From positions 20,802 to 84,801 of the forward strand of contig CAXTHM010000005.1 in assembly GCA_964244115.1 (NCBI GenBank): a stretch of 64,000 nucleotides of DNA, given 5' to 3'. Shown here one piece after another: positions 35,203 to 42,971 of this stretch (within the stretch, counting starts at the first letter, position 1; each line of letters begins with the position of its first letter). The DNA comes from CADCWK01 sp964244115 (GTDB taxonomy: Bacteria; Chloroflexota; Chloroflexia; Thermomicrobiales; UBA6265). A program made the position numbers and the translations under genes. A model generated the notes under the pieces. It worked only from the letters and a program-made list of their open reading frames with translations. It had not been told where the DNA came from and did no database searches.

Positions 35203-35233
35203 CCCGGGTTGGCCAGTGCCAATCCGGGTCTTT
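35203..35233 (+). terminator. Rho-independent-type terminator
   Basis: CCCGGGTTGGC (35203-35213), loop CAGT, GCCAATCCGGG (35218-35228), one wobble pair, then TCTTT. It closes the transcript that starts near 34841, giving an RNA of about 390 bases. Confidence 0.6.
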
Positions 35234-35597
35234 GCGTCCCCGGACCTGGTGCTCGCCGCTGTGCCCTGGGCCGTCGCCTCATCGCAATGAATCGTTCCAC
35301 CAGCCTCGATCTCAGGTCCGCCCCATTGGCGAGGCCCCGGAAGGGTATTGCCCTGAGACAGCCCCGAGATCAACGAATCGGTGGAATCCGCCGGATAGGA
35401 AAAATCTGAACGTCGGCTGGCGTCAACCGGTTGCGCGGCCGGAGGAGGGACATCGGGTGTTGATCGAGAGGGAATCGGCCCGGCGGTAGAAGCCGGGACG
35501 GTCGATCGGCGGCCGGGCTCAGCGTCGTCTGAGCACCACCACGTCGACCGGAATTGGTTCGTCGTCGAGTTGAGTCGTCAGTTTGACAGGAGTTCTT
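35234..35597. other. Region without a convincing gene; candidate Y RNA location
   Basis: About 360 bases before the small-protein array. A 40-codon frame from the ATG at 35287 has no ribosome binding site. Several GC-rich stretches could pair (for example GGCCGGAGG near 35440 with CCGGGCTC near 35512). Bacterial TROVE proteins are often encoded near Y RNA genes, so a structured RNA here is plausible but unproved. Confidence 0.3.
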
Positions 35598-35810
35598 ATG
35601 CACCCCGACCACATGCTGCGGGCGATGGTCGACGACCGTCGCCGCCCGGTGATCTTCGAAGCCGGGCTCTCCCGTCGCGGCGGGCCGATCCGCACCGGGG
35701 CGATGCTCGACCGGATCGTCCGGCTGGCTCGCTGGGTGGCTGTGTCCCGCCCCGCTCGTCCGGGCCAGACCGGTCCCGGCCTGGCCCCAGCCGGTGGTCC
35801 CCACGCCTGA
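35598..35810 (+). CDS. Small basic protein, array member 1
   Basis: 70 residues, ATG with AGGAG five bases upstream. It opens MHPDHMLRAMVDDRRRPVIF and continues to a short hydrophobic-basic helix (MLDRIVRLARWVAVS), then a Pro/Gly tail. First of four consecutive small genes with independent ribosome binding sites that lead up to the TROVE gene. No known family. Confidence 0.55.
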   Translation: MHPDHMLRAMVDDRRRPVIFEAGLSRRGGPIRTGAMLDRIVRLARWVAVSRPARPGQTGPGLAPAGGPHA

Positions 35811-35858
35811 TCGCCCATCGATGTGCCAATGATCGATTGCCACCCGAGGAGTCTTGCC

Positions 35859-36089
35859 ATGTACCCCAACGATCTGTCTCGCGACCTCGTCGAGATCCAC
35901 CGCCACGGTCTGCTCTCCGCCGCCGATGCCTACCGGCGCACCCGGCTCCTCACCGCGGGTGACGACTGGTCGATCGTGATCGTCCGCCGCGCCGTCGGGA
36001 GTCACCTCGTCCGCCTCGGCATTGTCGTCATCGGCGATGCCACGGGGCGACCGGGGCGAGCCGCGGTCGCCGTGCCCGAATCGGCCTGA
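35859..36089 (+). CDS. Small protein, array member 2
   Basis: 76 residues, ATG with GAGGAG seven bases upstream. It opens MYPNDLSRDLVEIHRHGLLS, then AADAYRRTRLL, and has the C-terminal helix IVRRAVGSHLVRLGIVVIG. The N-terminal acidic/His helix and the V-x-R-x-x-V-G-x-x-L-x-x-x-G motif recur in members 3 and 4. It is probably an amphipathic, membrane-associated or protein-binding peptide (inference). Confidence 0.6.
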   Translation: MYPNDLSRDLVEIHRHGLLSAADAYRRTRLLTAGDDWSIVIVRRAVGSHLVRLGIVVIGDATGRPGRAAVAVPESA

Positions 36090-36164
36090 CCTGCCTTCGT
36101 CGGTGTGCCAGGTCTCCGCCGATCGCTCCCATCTGATCGTTCCCGTCGTCGAGAGGAGTCCAGT

Positions 36165-36449
36165 GTGTTCTCGAATCCCATGTCCCTGGAGATGATCCGG
36201 ATCGTCCATGAGCGGCAGCTCCATGAGGCCGCTATCCGGCAGGCGAATCTCAGGCTGGCTGACCCCGGCCGGGAGCGTCCCGCGCTCCGCCAACTGGTCG
36301 GTTCCGCCCTCATCCGGGTTGGCCGTGCGCTCGCCGACGATCCTGCCGATCCTGCCCCCGAGGGGCAGGATCGACGCGGCAAGCTCCGCCTGCTGCCCCG
36401 CCTTGACGAAGGAGGTCCCGATTGCCGTCCATCGACCTCGCGGCCATGA
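36165..36449 (+). CDS. Small protein, array member 3
   Basis: 94 residues from a GTG at 36165 with AGGAG six bases upstream; the in-frame extension to 36105 lacks a site. It opens VFSNPMSLEMIRIVHERQLH, then EAAIRQANLRLAD, and carries LRQLVGSALIRVGRALAD, matching the helix motif of member 2. The last 28 bases overlap member 4. The hydrophilic tail (EGQDRRGKLRLLP) is unlike its neighbours. Confidence 0.6.
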   Translation: MFSNPMSLEMIRIVHERQLHEAAIRQANLRLADPGRERPALRQLVGSALIRVGRALADDPADPAPEGQDRRGKLRLLPRLDEGGPDCRPSTSRP

Positions 36450-36608
36450 TCGCCATCGTCGCCCGGCCCGAGTCCGCCTCTCCTGGTGTTGGGGGGGGGG
36501 CGCCATCTCCCGTCGGAGCCCGTGCGGCTGGTTCGCCGGGTGTCGCCCGTCCGCCGGACCGTCGGCCACTGGCTGATCGATCTGGGCGGGACACTCGCCG
36601 GTCGCTGA
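36422..36608 (+). CDS. Small protein, array member 4, with apparent frameshift
   Basis: TTG start at 36422 with AAGGAGG six bases upstream, giving MPSIDLAAMIAIVARPES. After a run of ten G (36491-36500), the frame as written continues to 36613 with unrelated sequence. If the run had nine G, the protein would end VRRTVGHWLIDLGGTLAGR at 36606, which is the conserved helix of members 2 and 3. The array motif therefore argues that the G-run holds an error or a real slippage site. Confidence 0.55.
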
Positions 36609-36833
36609 TCTGACCTCTCCCGCTCTCCGACTGACGTGGCCGCCGGGTCTCTGGGTCCGACAGCCGCGTCAGTCCGGGGCGTCCCATATCGAGAGCCCGA
36701 TCGACCCGGCCCCGAACCGCTTCCCCCGGCACCTGACCGTCTTCCTGCCATCACCCGACGACGTCGTCGAATCGCCCCCGACCGCCGCGTGTGCCCACGC
36801 CGCCCTGTCCGGAGGCTGACCAGGAGAGATCTC

Positions 36834-38372
36834 ATGGCCCCGACCCTGAACCCGCCGGCGACGATCCCGCCCCGACTCGCCGAAACCGATCGCGACGCTC
36901 GCGTGCTGCGGACTCCCGTCGTAGTGCAGCCTGTCCGCCCCGTTGCCAGTCCCGCCCCCGACACCTGGTCGGCGCTCCGGCGCTATCTCTTGATCGGCGG
37001 GGTCGATCGGGTGCTGACCGATCCCCTACCGGTCACCGTTGCCGACGCCGATCCCGTCCGGGCGGCCCTCGCCGAGGACAGCCTGCGCGTCGTCGCCGAG
37101 ATCCTCGCCGCGACGGCCGCCAACCCGTCGCGCCCGGAGCCGCTGCTGCTGGCCCTCGCTCTCGCGGCGGCCGCCGATGACGATCTGACCCGGCGGGCGG
37201 CCCTGGTCGCGCTGCCGCGGGTCGCGCGGACCAGCCGCGACCTGTTCCTGTTCGCGACCTTCGTCCAGAGCCTGCGCGGCTGGGGACGGGGGCTGCGGCG
37301 GGCGATCGGCGCCTGGTACAACGACCGCTCCCCGGCCGCGCTGGTCGAGGACATCCTCGCGACACCGGGCTTCGCCGGTTGGCGCCATGCCGACCTGCTC
37401 CGGCTCGGCCACCCGAAGGCGCCGACGATCACCCACGACGCCATCTACCGCTGGGTCGTGACCGGCGTCTCGCCACCGGCTCTCCTGACCGACCCCGCTG
37501 TGCCGGATTCCGCCGCCCTGCTCGCCCGGCTAGCGGCCGCGACGGCCGTATCGGAGATGCGGGACGGTGTCCTCGCCGCGGCGCTGATCGCGACCCACCG
37601 GTTGCCGCTCGCCGCGGTCCCGGCGTCCTTGCGTCGGGAGCCGTGCGTCTGGCAGGCGCTTCTGCCGCACCTGCGGTCCGCCGAGGTGCTGACATCGCTT
37701 CCCGAACTGGCCGCGACTGACTCACTCGTGCCCGGCAATCCGGTCCACGAGACGGTCACCGACCGTCTCGTCCGATCGGTCGCGGGTCCTGCGGGAGGGG
37801 TGACACCGCTCGCCGTCGTCGCGGCCCGGCGTGCCTATGAGTCCGGCCACTCGGGGACCGACCGTTGGGATGTCCGGGACGACATCATGACCGCCCTCGA
37901 TCGGGCCTTCGATCTCGCCTGCCGACGTGTCGAGACGTGCGACCTGCCGGTCACCATGCGCATCCCGGCGGGGTTGCCAGGATGTACGGCCCGGAACGGG
38001 ATAGTGTCGGCTCTCGATGTCGCCGCGACGCTCGCGATCATCCTGTCTCGCTCCGAGTCGGACGCCCGGATCGCCGTGGTCGGTGACGCGACCCTGCCGC
38101 TGCGGCTCGCCCCCGGCGCCAGTCTCGTCGATACCGTCGCGGCGATCGGCCGGCTCGCCGCTCGGGCTGGCTCTCGGCCCGGTGAGACAACGGGAGTCGA
38201 GATCGACGCGACCCTCCTTGCCGGAGCACGGCGGGTCGTCCGATTCGGCGATCCGGGCGACGGCCCGGGTTTCGGGGACCGGCCCGATCCCGCCATCGAC
38301 GTCGTCACGGTTCACGGGTGCGACCGCAACCTGATCGGGACGGTGCTCGGTCTGCTGCGAGCGTCCGCCTAA
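36834..38372 (+). CDS. rsr: TROVE (Ro60/Rsr-like) RNA-binding protein
   Basis: 512 residues from the ATG at 36834 (AGGAG seven bases upstream). The TROVE ring is marked by TFVQSLRGWGRGLRRAIGAW (about 140-160), YNDRSPAAL and FAGWRHADLLRLGHPKAP (about 180-200). Bacterial Rsr binds Y RNA and guides exonucleases such as PNPase in RNA decay and rRNA processing, especially under stress. The C-terminal vWA-like domain (about 370-510; DVAATLAIILSRSESDARIA) has MRIPAGL where the metal-site D-x-S-x-S should be, so the MIDAS appears lost. The gene lies directly after the small-protein array. Confidence 0.85.
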   Translation: MAPTLNPPATIPPRLAETDRDARVLRTPVVVQPVRPVASPAPDTWSALRRYLLIGGVDRVLTDPLPVTVADADPVRAALAEDSLRVVAEILAATAANPSRPEPLLLALALAAAADDDLTRRAALVALPRVARTSRDLFLFATFVQSLRGWGRGLRRAIGAWYNDRSPAALVEDILATPGFAGWRHADLLRLGHPKAPTITHDAIYRWVVTGVSPPALLTDPAVPDSAALLARLAAATAVSEMRDGVLAAALIATHRLPLAAVPASLRREPCVWQALLPHLRSAEVLTSLPELAATDSLVPGNPVHETVTDRLVRSVAGPAGGVTPLAVVAARRAYESGHSGTDRWDVRDDIMTALDRAFDLACRRVETCDLPVTMRIPAGLPGCTARNGIVSALDVAATLAIILSRSESDARIAVVGDATLPLRLAPGASLVDTVAAIGRLAARAGSRPGETTGVEIDATLLAGARRVVRFGDPGDGPGFGDRPDPAIDVVTVHGCDRNLIGTVLGLLRASA

Positions 38373-38402
38373 GCCACACCGCCCGGAAGGAGGGACCTCG
38401 CG

Positions 38403-39137
38403 ATGTCCGTCTATCGAGCATCGGCCCGGTACTACGACGCGATCTACCGGCAGCTTTTCGACCACACGGCCGCTTCGTCGGCCTTGCGATCGCACATCAC
38501 CCGGCGCAACCCCGCGGCGGTCTCCCTGCTGGAGGCTGCCTGCGGGACGGGACTGGTTCTGGAGCACCTGGCGCCGGACTTCCGCGTGTCGGGGTTCGAC
38601 CGGTCCCCGGACATGATCGCGCGGGCGCGGGAACGGCTGCCGGACATCCCGCTGGCGGTCGCCGACATGACCACCTGGTCGGCCGACGAGCACTACGATG
38701 TGATCGTCTGCGTCGGGAGTTCGATCGGCTACGTCCGGACCGAAGCCCTGCTCCGGCGGACCGTGCGGAGATTCGCCGACCATCTCGCTCCCGGGGGTTT
38801 GCTGCTGATCGAGCCGTGGTTCTCGCCGGAAGCCTGGGAGGACGGCCGTCAGGGGCTCGACATCGTCGATCAGCCGGACCTGAAGCTGGCTCGCCTGGCG
38901 ACCAGCGGTCGGGATGGCGACCGGTCCGTCCTCGACTTCGACGTCCTGATCGGCACCGAGGGGCGGGTCGAGCGGTTCACGGAGCGGCATGTCATGGGGC
39001 TGTTCACGGACGACCAGATGCGGGCGGCGTTGGCCGCCGCCGGGTTGGACGTCGAGCGAGACGACGCCTACCCGACGGGACGTGGTCTCTACGTCGGTCA
39101 GCGTCGGTCTGATGGCCCGCTCAGTTCTGCCGGATGA
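38403..39137 (+). CDS. Class I SAM-dependent methyltransferase
   Basis: 244 residues; AAGGAGG nine bases before the ATG. Motif I is LLEAACGTGLVLEHLAP, the acidic residue is in VSGFDRSPDMIARARERL, motif II-like VADMTTWSADEHYDVIVCVG, and motif III LAPGGLLLIEPWF. The start YRASARYYDAIYRQL resembles sugar N,N-dimethyltransferases such as DesVI, but the substrate cannot be told. It lies 30 bases after the TROVE gene and may be co-transcribed. Its 3' end overlaps the convergent amylase gene by 17 bases. Confidence 0.82.
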   Translation: MSVYRASARYYDAIYRQLFDHTAASSALRSHITRRNPAAVSLLEAACGTGLVLEHLAPDFRVSGFDRSPDMIARARERLPDIPLAVADMTTWSADEHYDVIVCVGSSIGYVRTEALLRRTVRRFADHLAPGGLLLIEPWFSPEAWEDGRQGLDIVDQPDLKLARLATSGRDGDRSVLDFDVLIGTEGRVERFTERHVMGLFTDDQMRAALAAAGLDVERDDAYPTGRGLYVGQRRSDGPLSSAG

Positions 39138-40485
39138 GGATTCTGGCCCAGCGAGCCGGGACCGGCGGGATCTCGATCCGACCTCCTGCAACCCGAACCA
39201 CGACGACCGGGTCGAGCGCGTCGCTCAGCTCGGTGCCCTCCGGCAGATCGGTGGCGACGCTCAGCGGGGCGAGGTCGGCGGCGGCGTTGATCGCGACGAT
39301 CACCGTCTCGTCGCCTGCTCGTCGGGCGAAGGCCAACTGCTCGGCGGCGACGTGGAGCTGGCGGTAGTCACCGTGGCGGAGGGCGACCGAGCGGTGCCGG
39401 ATCGCCGCCAGGCGGCCGATCTCGCCGGCGAGTTCCGGGTGCGCCATCGCCGAGACGTCCACCGGCCAGGTGAGGGCCGGGCGGAGTTCGGCGTCGCTGT
39501 CGCCGCGCTTCTCCCCGGCGATGCCCCACTCGCTGCCGTAGAAGATCGACGGGACGCCCGGCATCGTGAAGAGCAGGGCGTGGAGCGGGTAGAGGTGGGC
39601 CGGCTCACGGAGGAGCGATGCGATCCGGTTGACATCGTGGTTATCGGCGAAGGTGTAGAGGGCGAGGTCGCGGTAGATGCCGCCCTCGCCCGACTGCCGG
39701 TTCAGGGCGAAGGCGATCTCGTGCAGGTTAGCGTCGTTGAAGCTGGAGTAGAGCCCCTTCCAGGTCTCGTAGTTCGTCGTCGAATCCAGCATCCCCGGAC
39801 CCGTCCAGTCGCGGTAGTCGCCGTGGATGACCTCGCCCAGCAGCCAGGCGTCCGGCGCGATCTCCCGGACGACGGCGGCGAGGTCGCGCTGGAAGCGGCG
39901 GTCGAGGACGTCGGCCGCATCCAGCCGGAGCCCGTCGATCTCATATTCGGCGAACCACTGCCGGGTCGCGGCGAAGAGGTGCTCGCGAGCATCGTGGTCG
40001 TCGAGGTTGAGCTTGACGAGATCGAGGACGCCGTTCCAGCCGTGGTAGGTGAACGGGTCTCCGGCCGGGCTGCGCCGGGAGAAGTCGATCCCGACGAACC
40101 AGTCGCGGTATTGGGACGCCTCGCCGTGCTCCTGCAAATCCCGGAAGGCGAAGTGGTCCCGGCCGACGTGGTGGTAGACCGCATCGAGGATCACCCGGAT
40201 GCCGTTGTCATGGAAGTGCCGCACGAGGTCGCGCAGATCATCGTTAATCCCGAGCCGTCGGTCGACGGTGAAGTAATCGGCGGTGTCGTAGCCATGCCGG
40301 GACGACTCGAAGACTGGCCCGAGATAGACGGCGTTGACACCGAGATCCCGCAGGTGATCGGTCCAGGCCGCAAGCTCAGGCAAGCGGGAGACCGGCTCGG
40401 ACCGGAAGTCGTTGTGCTCCGGGGCGCCAAGCATCCCGAGGGGATAGAGGTGATAGAAAACCGCGTCCGTTGCCCAGGTCGTCAT
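39121..40485 (-). CDS. Alpha-amylase-family glycoside hydrolase (GH13)
   Basis: 454 residues, no signal peptide, so it is probably cytoplasmic. The four GH13 regions are visible: VILDAVYHHVG, IDGLRLDAADVLD (nucleophile Asp), LLGEVIHGDY (acid/base Glu) and FADNHDVNRIAS. The C-terminal beta domain (FARRAGDETVIVAINAAADL) is normal. It is likely to act on maltodextrins or glycogen fragments and may work with the debranching-type enzyme at 61774. Confidence 0.88.
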   Translation of the reverse strand: MTTWATDAVFYHLYPLGMLGAPEHNDFRSEPVSRLPELAAWTDHLRDLGVNAVYLGPVFESSRHGYDTADYFTVDRRLGINDDLRDLVRHFHDNGIRVILDAVYHHVGRDHFAFRDLQEHGEASQYRDWFVGIDFSRRSPAGDPFTYHGWNGVLDLVKLNLDDHDAREHLFAATRQWFAEYEIDGLRLDAADVLDRRFQRDLAAVVREIAPDAWLLGEVIHGDYRDWTGPGMLDSTTNYETWKGLYSSFNDANLHEIAFALNRQSGEGGIYRDLALYTFADNHDVNRIASLLREPAHLYPLHALLFTMPGVPSIFYGSEWGIAGEKRGDSDAELRPALTWPVDVSAMAHPELAGEIGRLAAIRHRSVALRHGDYRQLHVAAEQLAFARRAGDETVIVAINAAADLAPLSVATDLPEGTELSDALDPVVVVRVAGGRIEIPPVPARWARILIRQN

Positions 40486-40710
40486 GTTTCGCTCCGAGGT
40501 TTCCTGATCAGTACAGAATCGTGTCAGGCTGCCTGTGATACCGCGAGATCACATCTCTAGCGGTAGACGCCGAAGGGAAGAACGACATCTGCTGATCCAG
40601 CACGGCAGCGCTGGCCTCGGCGGGCCTGCGTCGGTCACCCCAGACCTTCTGCCGCCTTGTCTTCCTGACGGATGTAATATGTGTTGGCCATGTCAGTCCG
40701 AATCTTGCGA

Positions 40711-41418
40711 TCAGGGACTACCTTCCGACCATGTCGACGGTTTCGTGATGGTCCCGTTCGCGTCGGAGAGCGTCAGGGGAAATTGTGAGTCGCGTACGAC
40801 CCCGAAGCGGATCTTCTTGTATTCGTTTGCGATGTTCTCAAGGTCGAAGGGGGTTCTCTTCCTCGGGTTGACGATCGCCACTCGCTTTCCCAGATCATCC
40901 CGAACCATCCTGATGGGCTCGGCGAGGTCGGAGTCGTTCGTCATGACAACCGAGAGGTCGGACTCATCTCGGAATGCGTCGAGCAGGAGATAGCTCGCCA
41001 GACTCACGTCAGACCCCTTCTCCTCTCGCTGGATGACCACAGCGGTAGTGAGCGGGGTCAAGGGGATCGGTCCTCTGACACTGAGGTCTGCCAGTGGGCG
41101 AGTCTTTCGCGAGGTGAAGAACCGTCCGTAATGCACAGTGAGGTGTGGGATGGTCTCCAGAGCGCGAATGTAGGCTTGTTGCCGGACCTGATTCTGAAGG
41201 TTGCCCGGCATGGGGCTCACCAGTGCGGTGAAGTATCTGATCCGTTTGATCTCATATCGTGGAAACAGTCTTGAACTGAGTGCATCGAGATCGAGCCAGC
41301 GGTACGGTCGCCAGGCTGCCCGGTTGGACGTATTGTCGGCGTCATCGAAACACCGGTGATAGAGATTGAAGCCATCCACGTACACATTGGCTGTCGGGCG
41401 CATCGAAGGAGCGCTCAT
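40711..41418 (-). CDS. NYN-domain (LabA/DUF88-like) putative ribonuclease
   Basis: 235 residues. A PIN-like NYN domain: NVYVDGFNLYHRCF at the start, REEKGSDVSLASYLLLDAFR in the middle, then LSVVMTNDSDLAEPIRMV and KRVAIVNPRKRTP. The conserved Asp residues of the metal site are present. NYN proteins cleave RNA in decay, or serve in phage defence. The gene and its surroundings (about 40.56-41.66 kb) are visibly less GC-rich than the rest, suggesting transfer. An alternative ATG lies at 41403. No neighbour shares its direction closely. Confidence 0.8.
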   Translation of the reverse strand: MSAPSMRPTANVYVDGFNLYHRCFDDADNTSNRAAWRPYRWLDLDALSSRLFPRYEIKRIRYFTALVSPMPGNLQNQVRQQAYIRALETIPHLTVHYGRFFTSRKTRPLADLSVRGPIPLTPLTTAVVIQREEKGSDVSLASYLLLDAFRDESDLSVVMTNDSDLAEPIRMVRDDLGKRVAIVNPRKRTPFDLENIANEYKKIRFGVVRDSQFPLTLSDANGTITKPSTWSEGSP

Positions 41419-41449
41419 GAGTCACCACGTCGATCAGGCGAAAAACGCA

Positions 41450-41472
41450 GAGGCCGCCTTGTGAGCGGCCTC
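41450..41472. repeat. 8-bp GC-rich hairpin upstream of the NYN gene
   Basis: GAGGCCGC (41450-41457) pairs with GCGGCCTC (41465-41472), loop CTTGTGA. It lies in the 5' leader of the leftward NYN gene and could also end rightward transcription. Few T bases follow. Confidence 0.45.
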
Positions 41473-41672
41473 GCAACCCATCGCCGAAGCGAATGGGGGA
41501 TGTACGGATAGTATAGTGAATATGGAGTGACTACGTCAATCGAGTGTGCTCGTTCGGGACATGTGAGACAGGAACCGGGCGAGAAGTCCACATGGAATCC
41601 GGTAGTCAGTAGTCTGATGCAGTCAGTTCGTTTGTCGGTGGCTTCACCAGACCCTTCGGGCCGTCGTGAGGG

Positions 41673-42818
41673 TCAGGACAGGAGCGACATCGGGTCGTGG
41701 TCCCGCAGCGCGGCGATGAGGCGGCCATCGCCGATCGCGGCCAGCGTCACGTCCCGTTCGCGGCCGCTCAGGGTAGCGAGTTCGGTGTTGGCGAGCCAGC
41801 CGAACACGCCGGCCAGTTGGCGAACCAGCGCCAGACCGTAATCCCGTCCCAGCGCGTCCCGGCTGTAGCCCGTCACGCCGGCTTCGACGAGGCCGTCGTG
41901 GTAGGTCGTCAGCAGGTCGGCCTCGGTCCGGGTGCGGTCAGTGACATCGAGCGTTCCGGACAGGCAGGCCGCCAGGTCGACCACCGCCGGACCGATCCCG
42001 GCGGTCTGCCAGTCGGTGATGACCGGTGGTGCCGCCGCGGAGGAGTCGCGAAAGGCGATGTTGTCCAGATGGAGATCGCCGTGGATCAGCGTCCGGGGGG
42101 CGGTCGAGAGGCCGTCGAGGACACGCTCATAGGCGCCGCCGGCCAGCCATTCGAGCAGCTTCTGGATGTCGTCCGGGAAGGTCGCGACGACGTGGTCCGG
42201 CAGCCGGGCGACGTTCCGCTGGAGCCGGATCTGGGCGGCCTCGTGGTCGCCGGTCCAGCTCGCCAGCCACGGCATCGGCAGGTCGCGCCCCCACCAGACC
42301 CCGTGCAGGCGGGCGATGCTGCTGATCAGGAGGGCCGCGTCGGCGACCGAACAGCCGGTCAGGACGTCGCCGAATCGGAGGCCCGACAGATCCTCCAGGA
42401 GGAGGACCATCCGGTCGTCCGGCAGGTCCATCGCGGCGAACAGCGATCGCGGGACGGCGACCCCGCAGTGAGGAGCCAGTTCCTCGTAGAAGTGAAGCTC
42501 TCGGGCGCTCCGGGTGACGTGGGCGTCCCGCGTCTCGTCCGTCGGTGGTAGCCCGGAGGCGTCGGCGAACGTTCCGGTTCGCGGGGCCAGTGGCAGCTTG
42601 GCGATCAGCGACTGGCGATGGCCCGGCTGGTCGTCGGTGAGGGTCGGGGCAACCTCGGTCCGGAGTCGGATGATCCGGCCTGTGAAGCCGCGCTCCGCGC
42701 CGATCTCCTCCCACGCGACCGTCTCGATCCGGCTCGCGGGGGGCAGGGCGCCGGAGAGATGGAGAGCGGACGTCAGCCACTCGGGAGTCAGTTCATCCGG
42801 ATGCCGGGGCAGGCGCAT
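41673..42818 (-). CDS. Aminoglycoside phosphotransferase/ecdysteroid-kinase-like protein
   Basis: 381 residues from the ATG at 42818, with GGGAGGA nine bases upstream. Kinase-like fold: SLIAKLPLAPRTGTFADASG carries the ATP-binding Lys, RMVLLLEDLSGLRFGDV the hinge, and RTLIHGDLHLDNIAF plus VITDWQTAGIGPAVVDLAAC the catalytic Asp and metal-binding Asp. The fold phosphorylates small molecules; the insert and length resemble EcKinase/CHK proteins rather than true resistance enzymes. Substrate unknown. It is divergent from parA. Confidence 0.8.
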   Translation of the reverse strand: MRLPRHPDELTPEWLTSALHLSGALPPASRIETVAWEEIGAERGFTGRIIRLRTEVAPTLTDDQPGHRQSLIAKLPLAPRTGTFADASGLPPTDETRDAHVTRSARELHFYEELAPHCGVAVPRSLFAAMDLPDDRMVLLLEDLSGLRFGDVLTGCSVADAALLISSIARLHGVWWGRDLPMPWLASWTGDHEAAQIRLQRNVARLPDHVVATFPDDIQKLLEWLAGGAYERVLDGLSTAPRTLIHGDLHLDNIAFRDSSAAAPPVITDWQTAGIGPAVVDLAACLSGTLDVTDRTRTEADLLTTYHDGLVEAGVTGYSRDALGRDYGLALVRQLAGVFGWLANTELATLSGRERDVTLAAIGDGRLIAALRDHDPMSLLS

Positions 42819-42971
42819 GGGCTGCGGTCCTCCCGCGCTGGCGTCCCGGCCGGGGTGATCGGGTCCCCCGATCGCGCCGGGTCCGTTACCATTGTGCGCA
42901 TATCCACCGGGTGATAGGCTGGATCGTCCGTACACCTTCATAGAGAGACGCTCCGCACCGATGAGGCATCG

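Noticed and set aside
35287..35409. 40-codon ORF (start MNRSTSLDLRSAPL) before the small-protein array
   Set aside because: No ribosome binding site and no likeness to the array motifs.
41673..42818. Aminoglycoside resistance gene
   Set aside because: The fold is APH-like, but length and inserts suit the broad EcKinase/CHK group; no evidence for antibiotic substrates.
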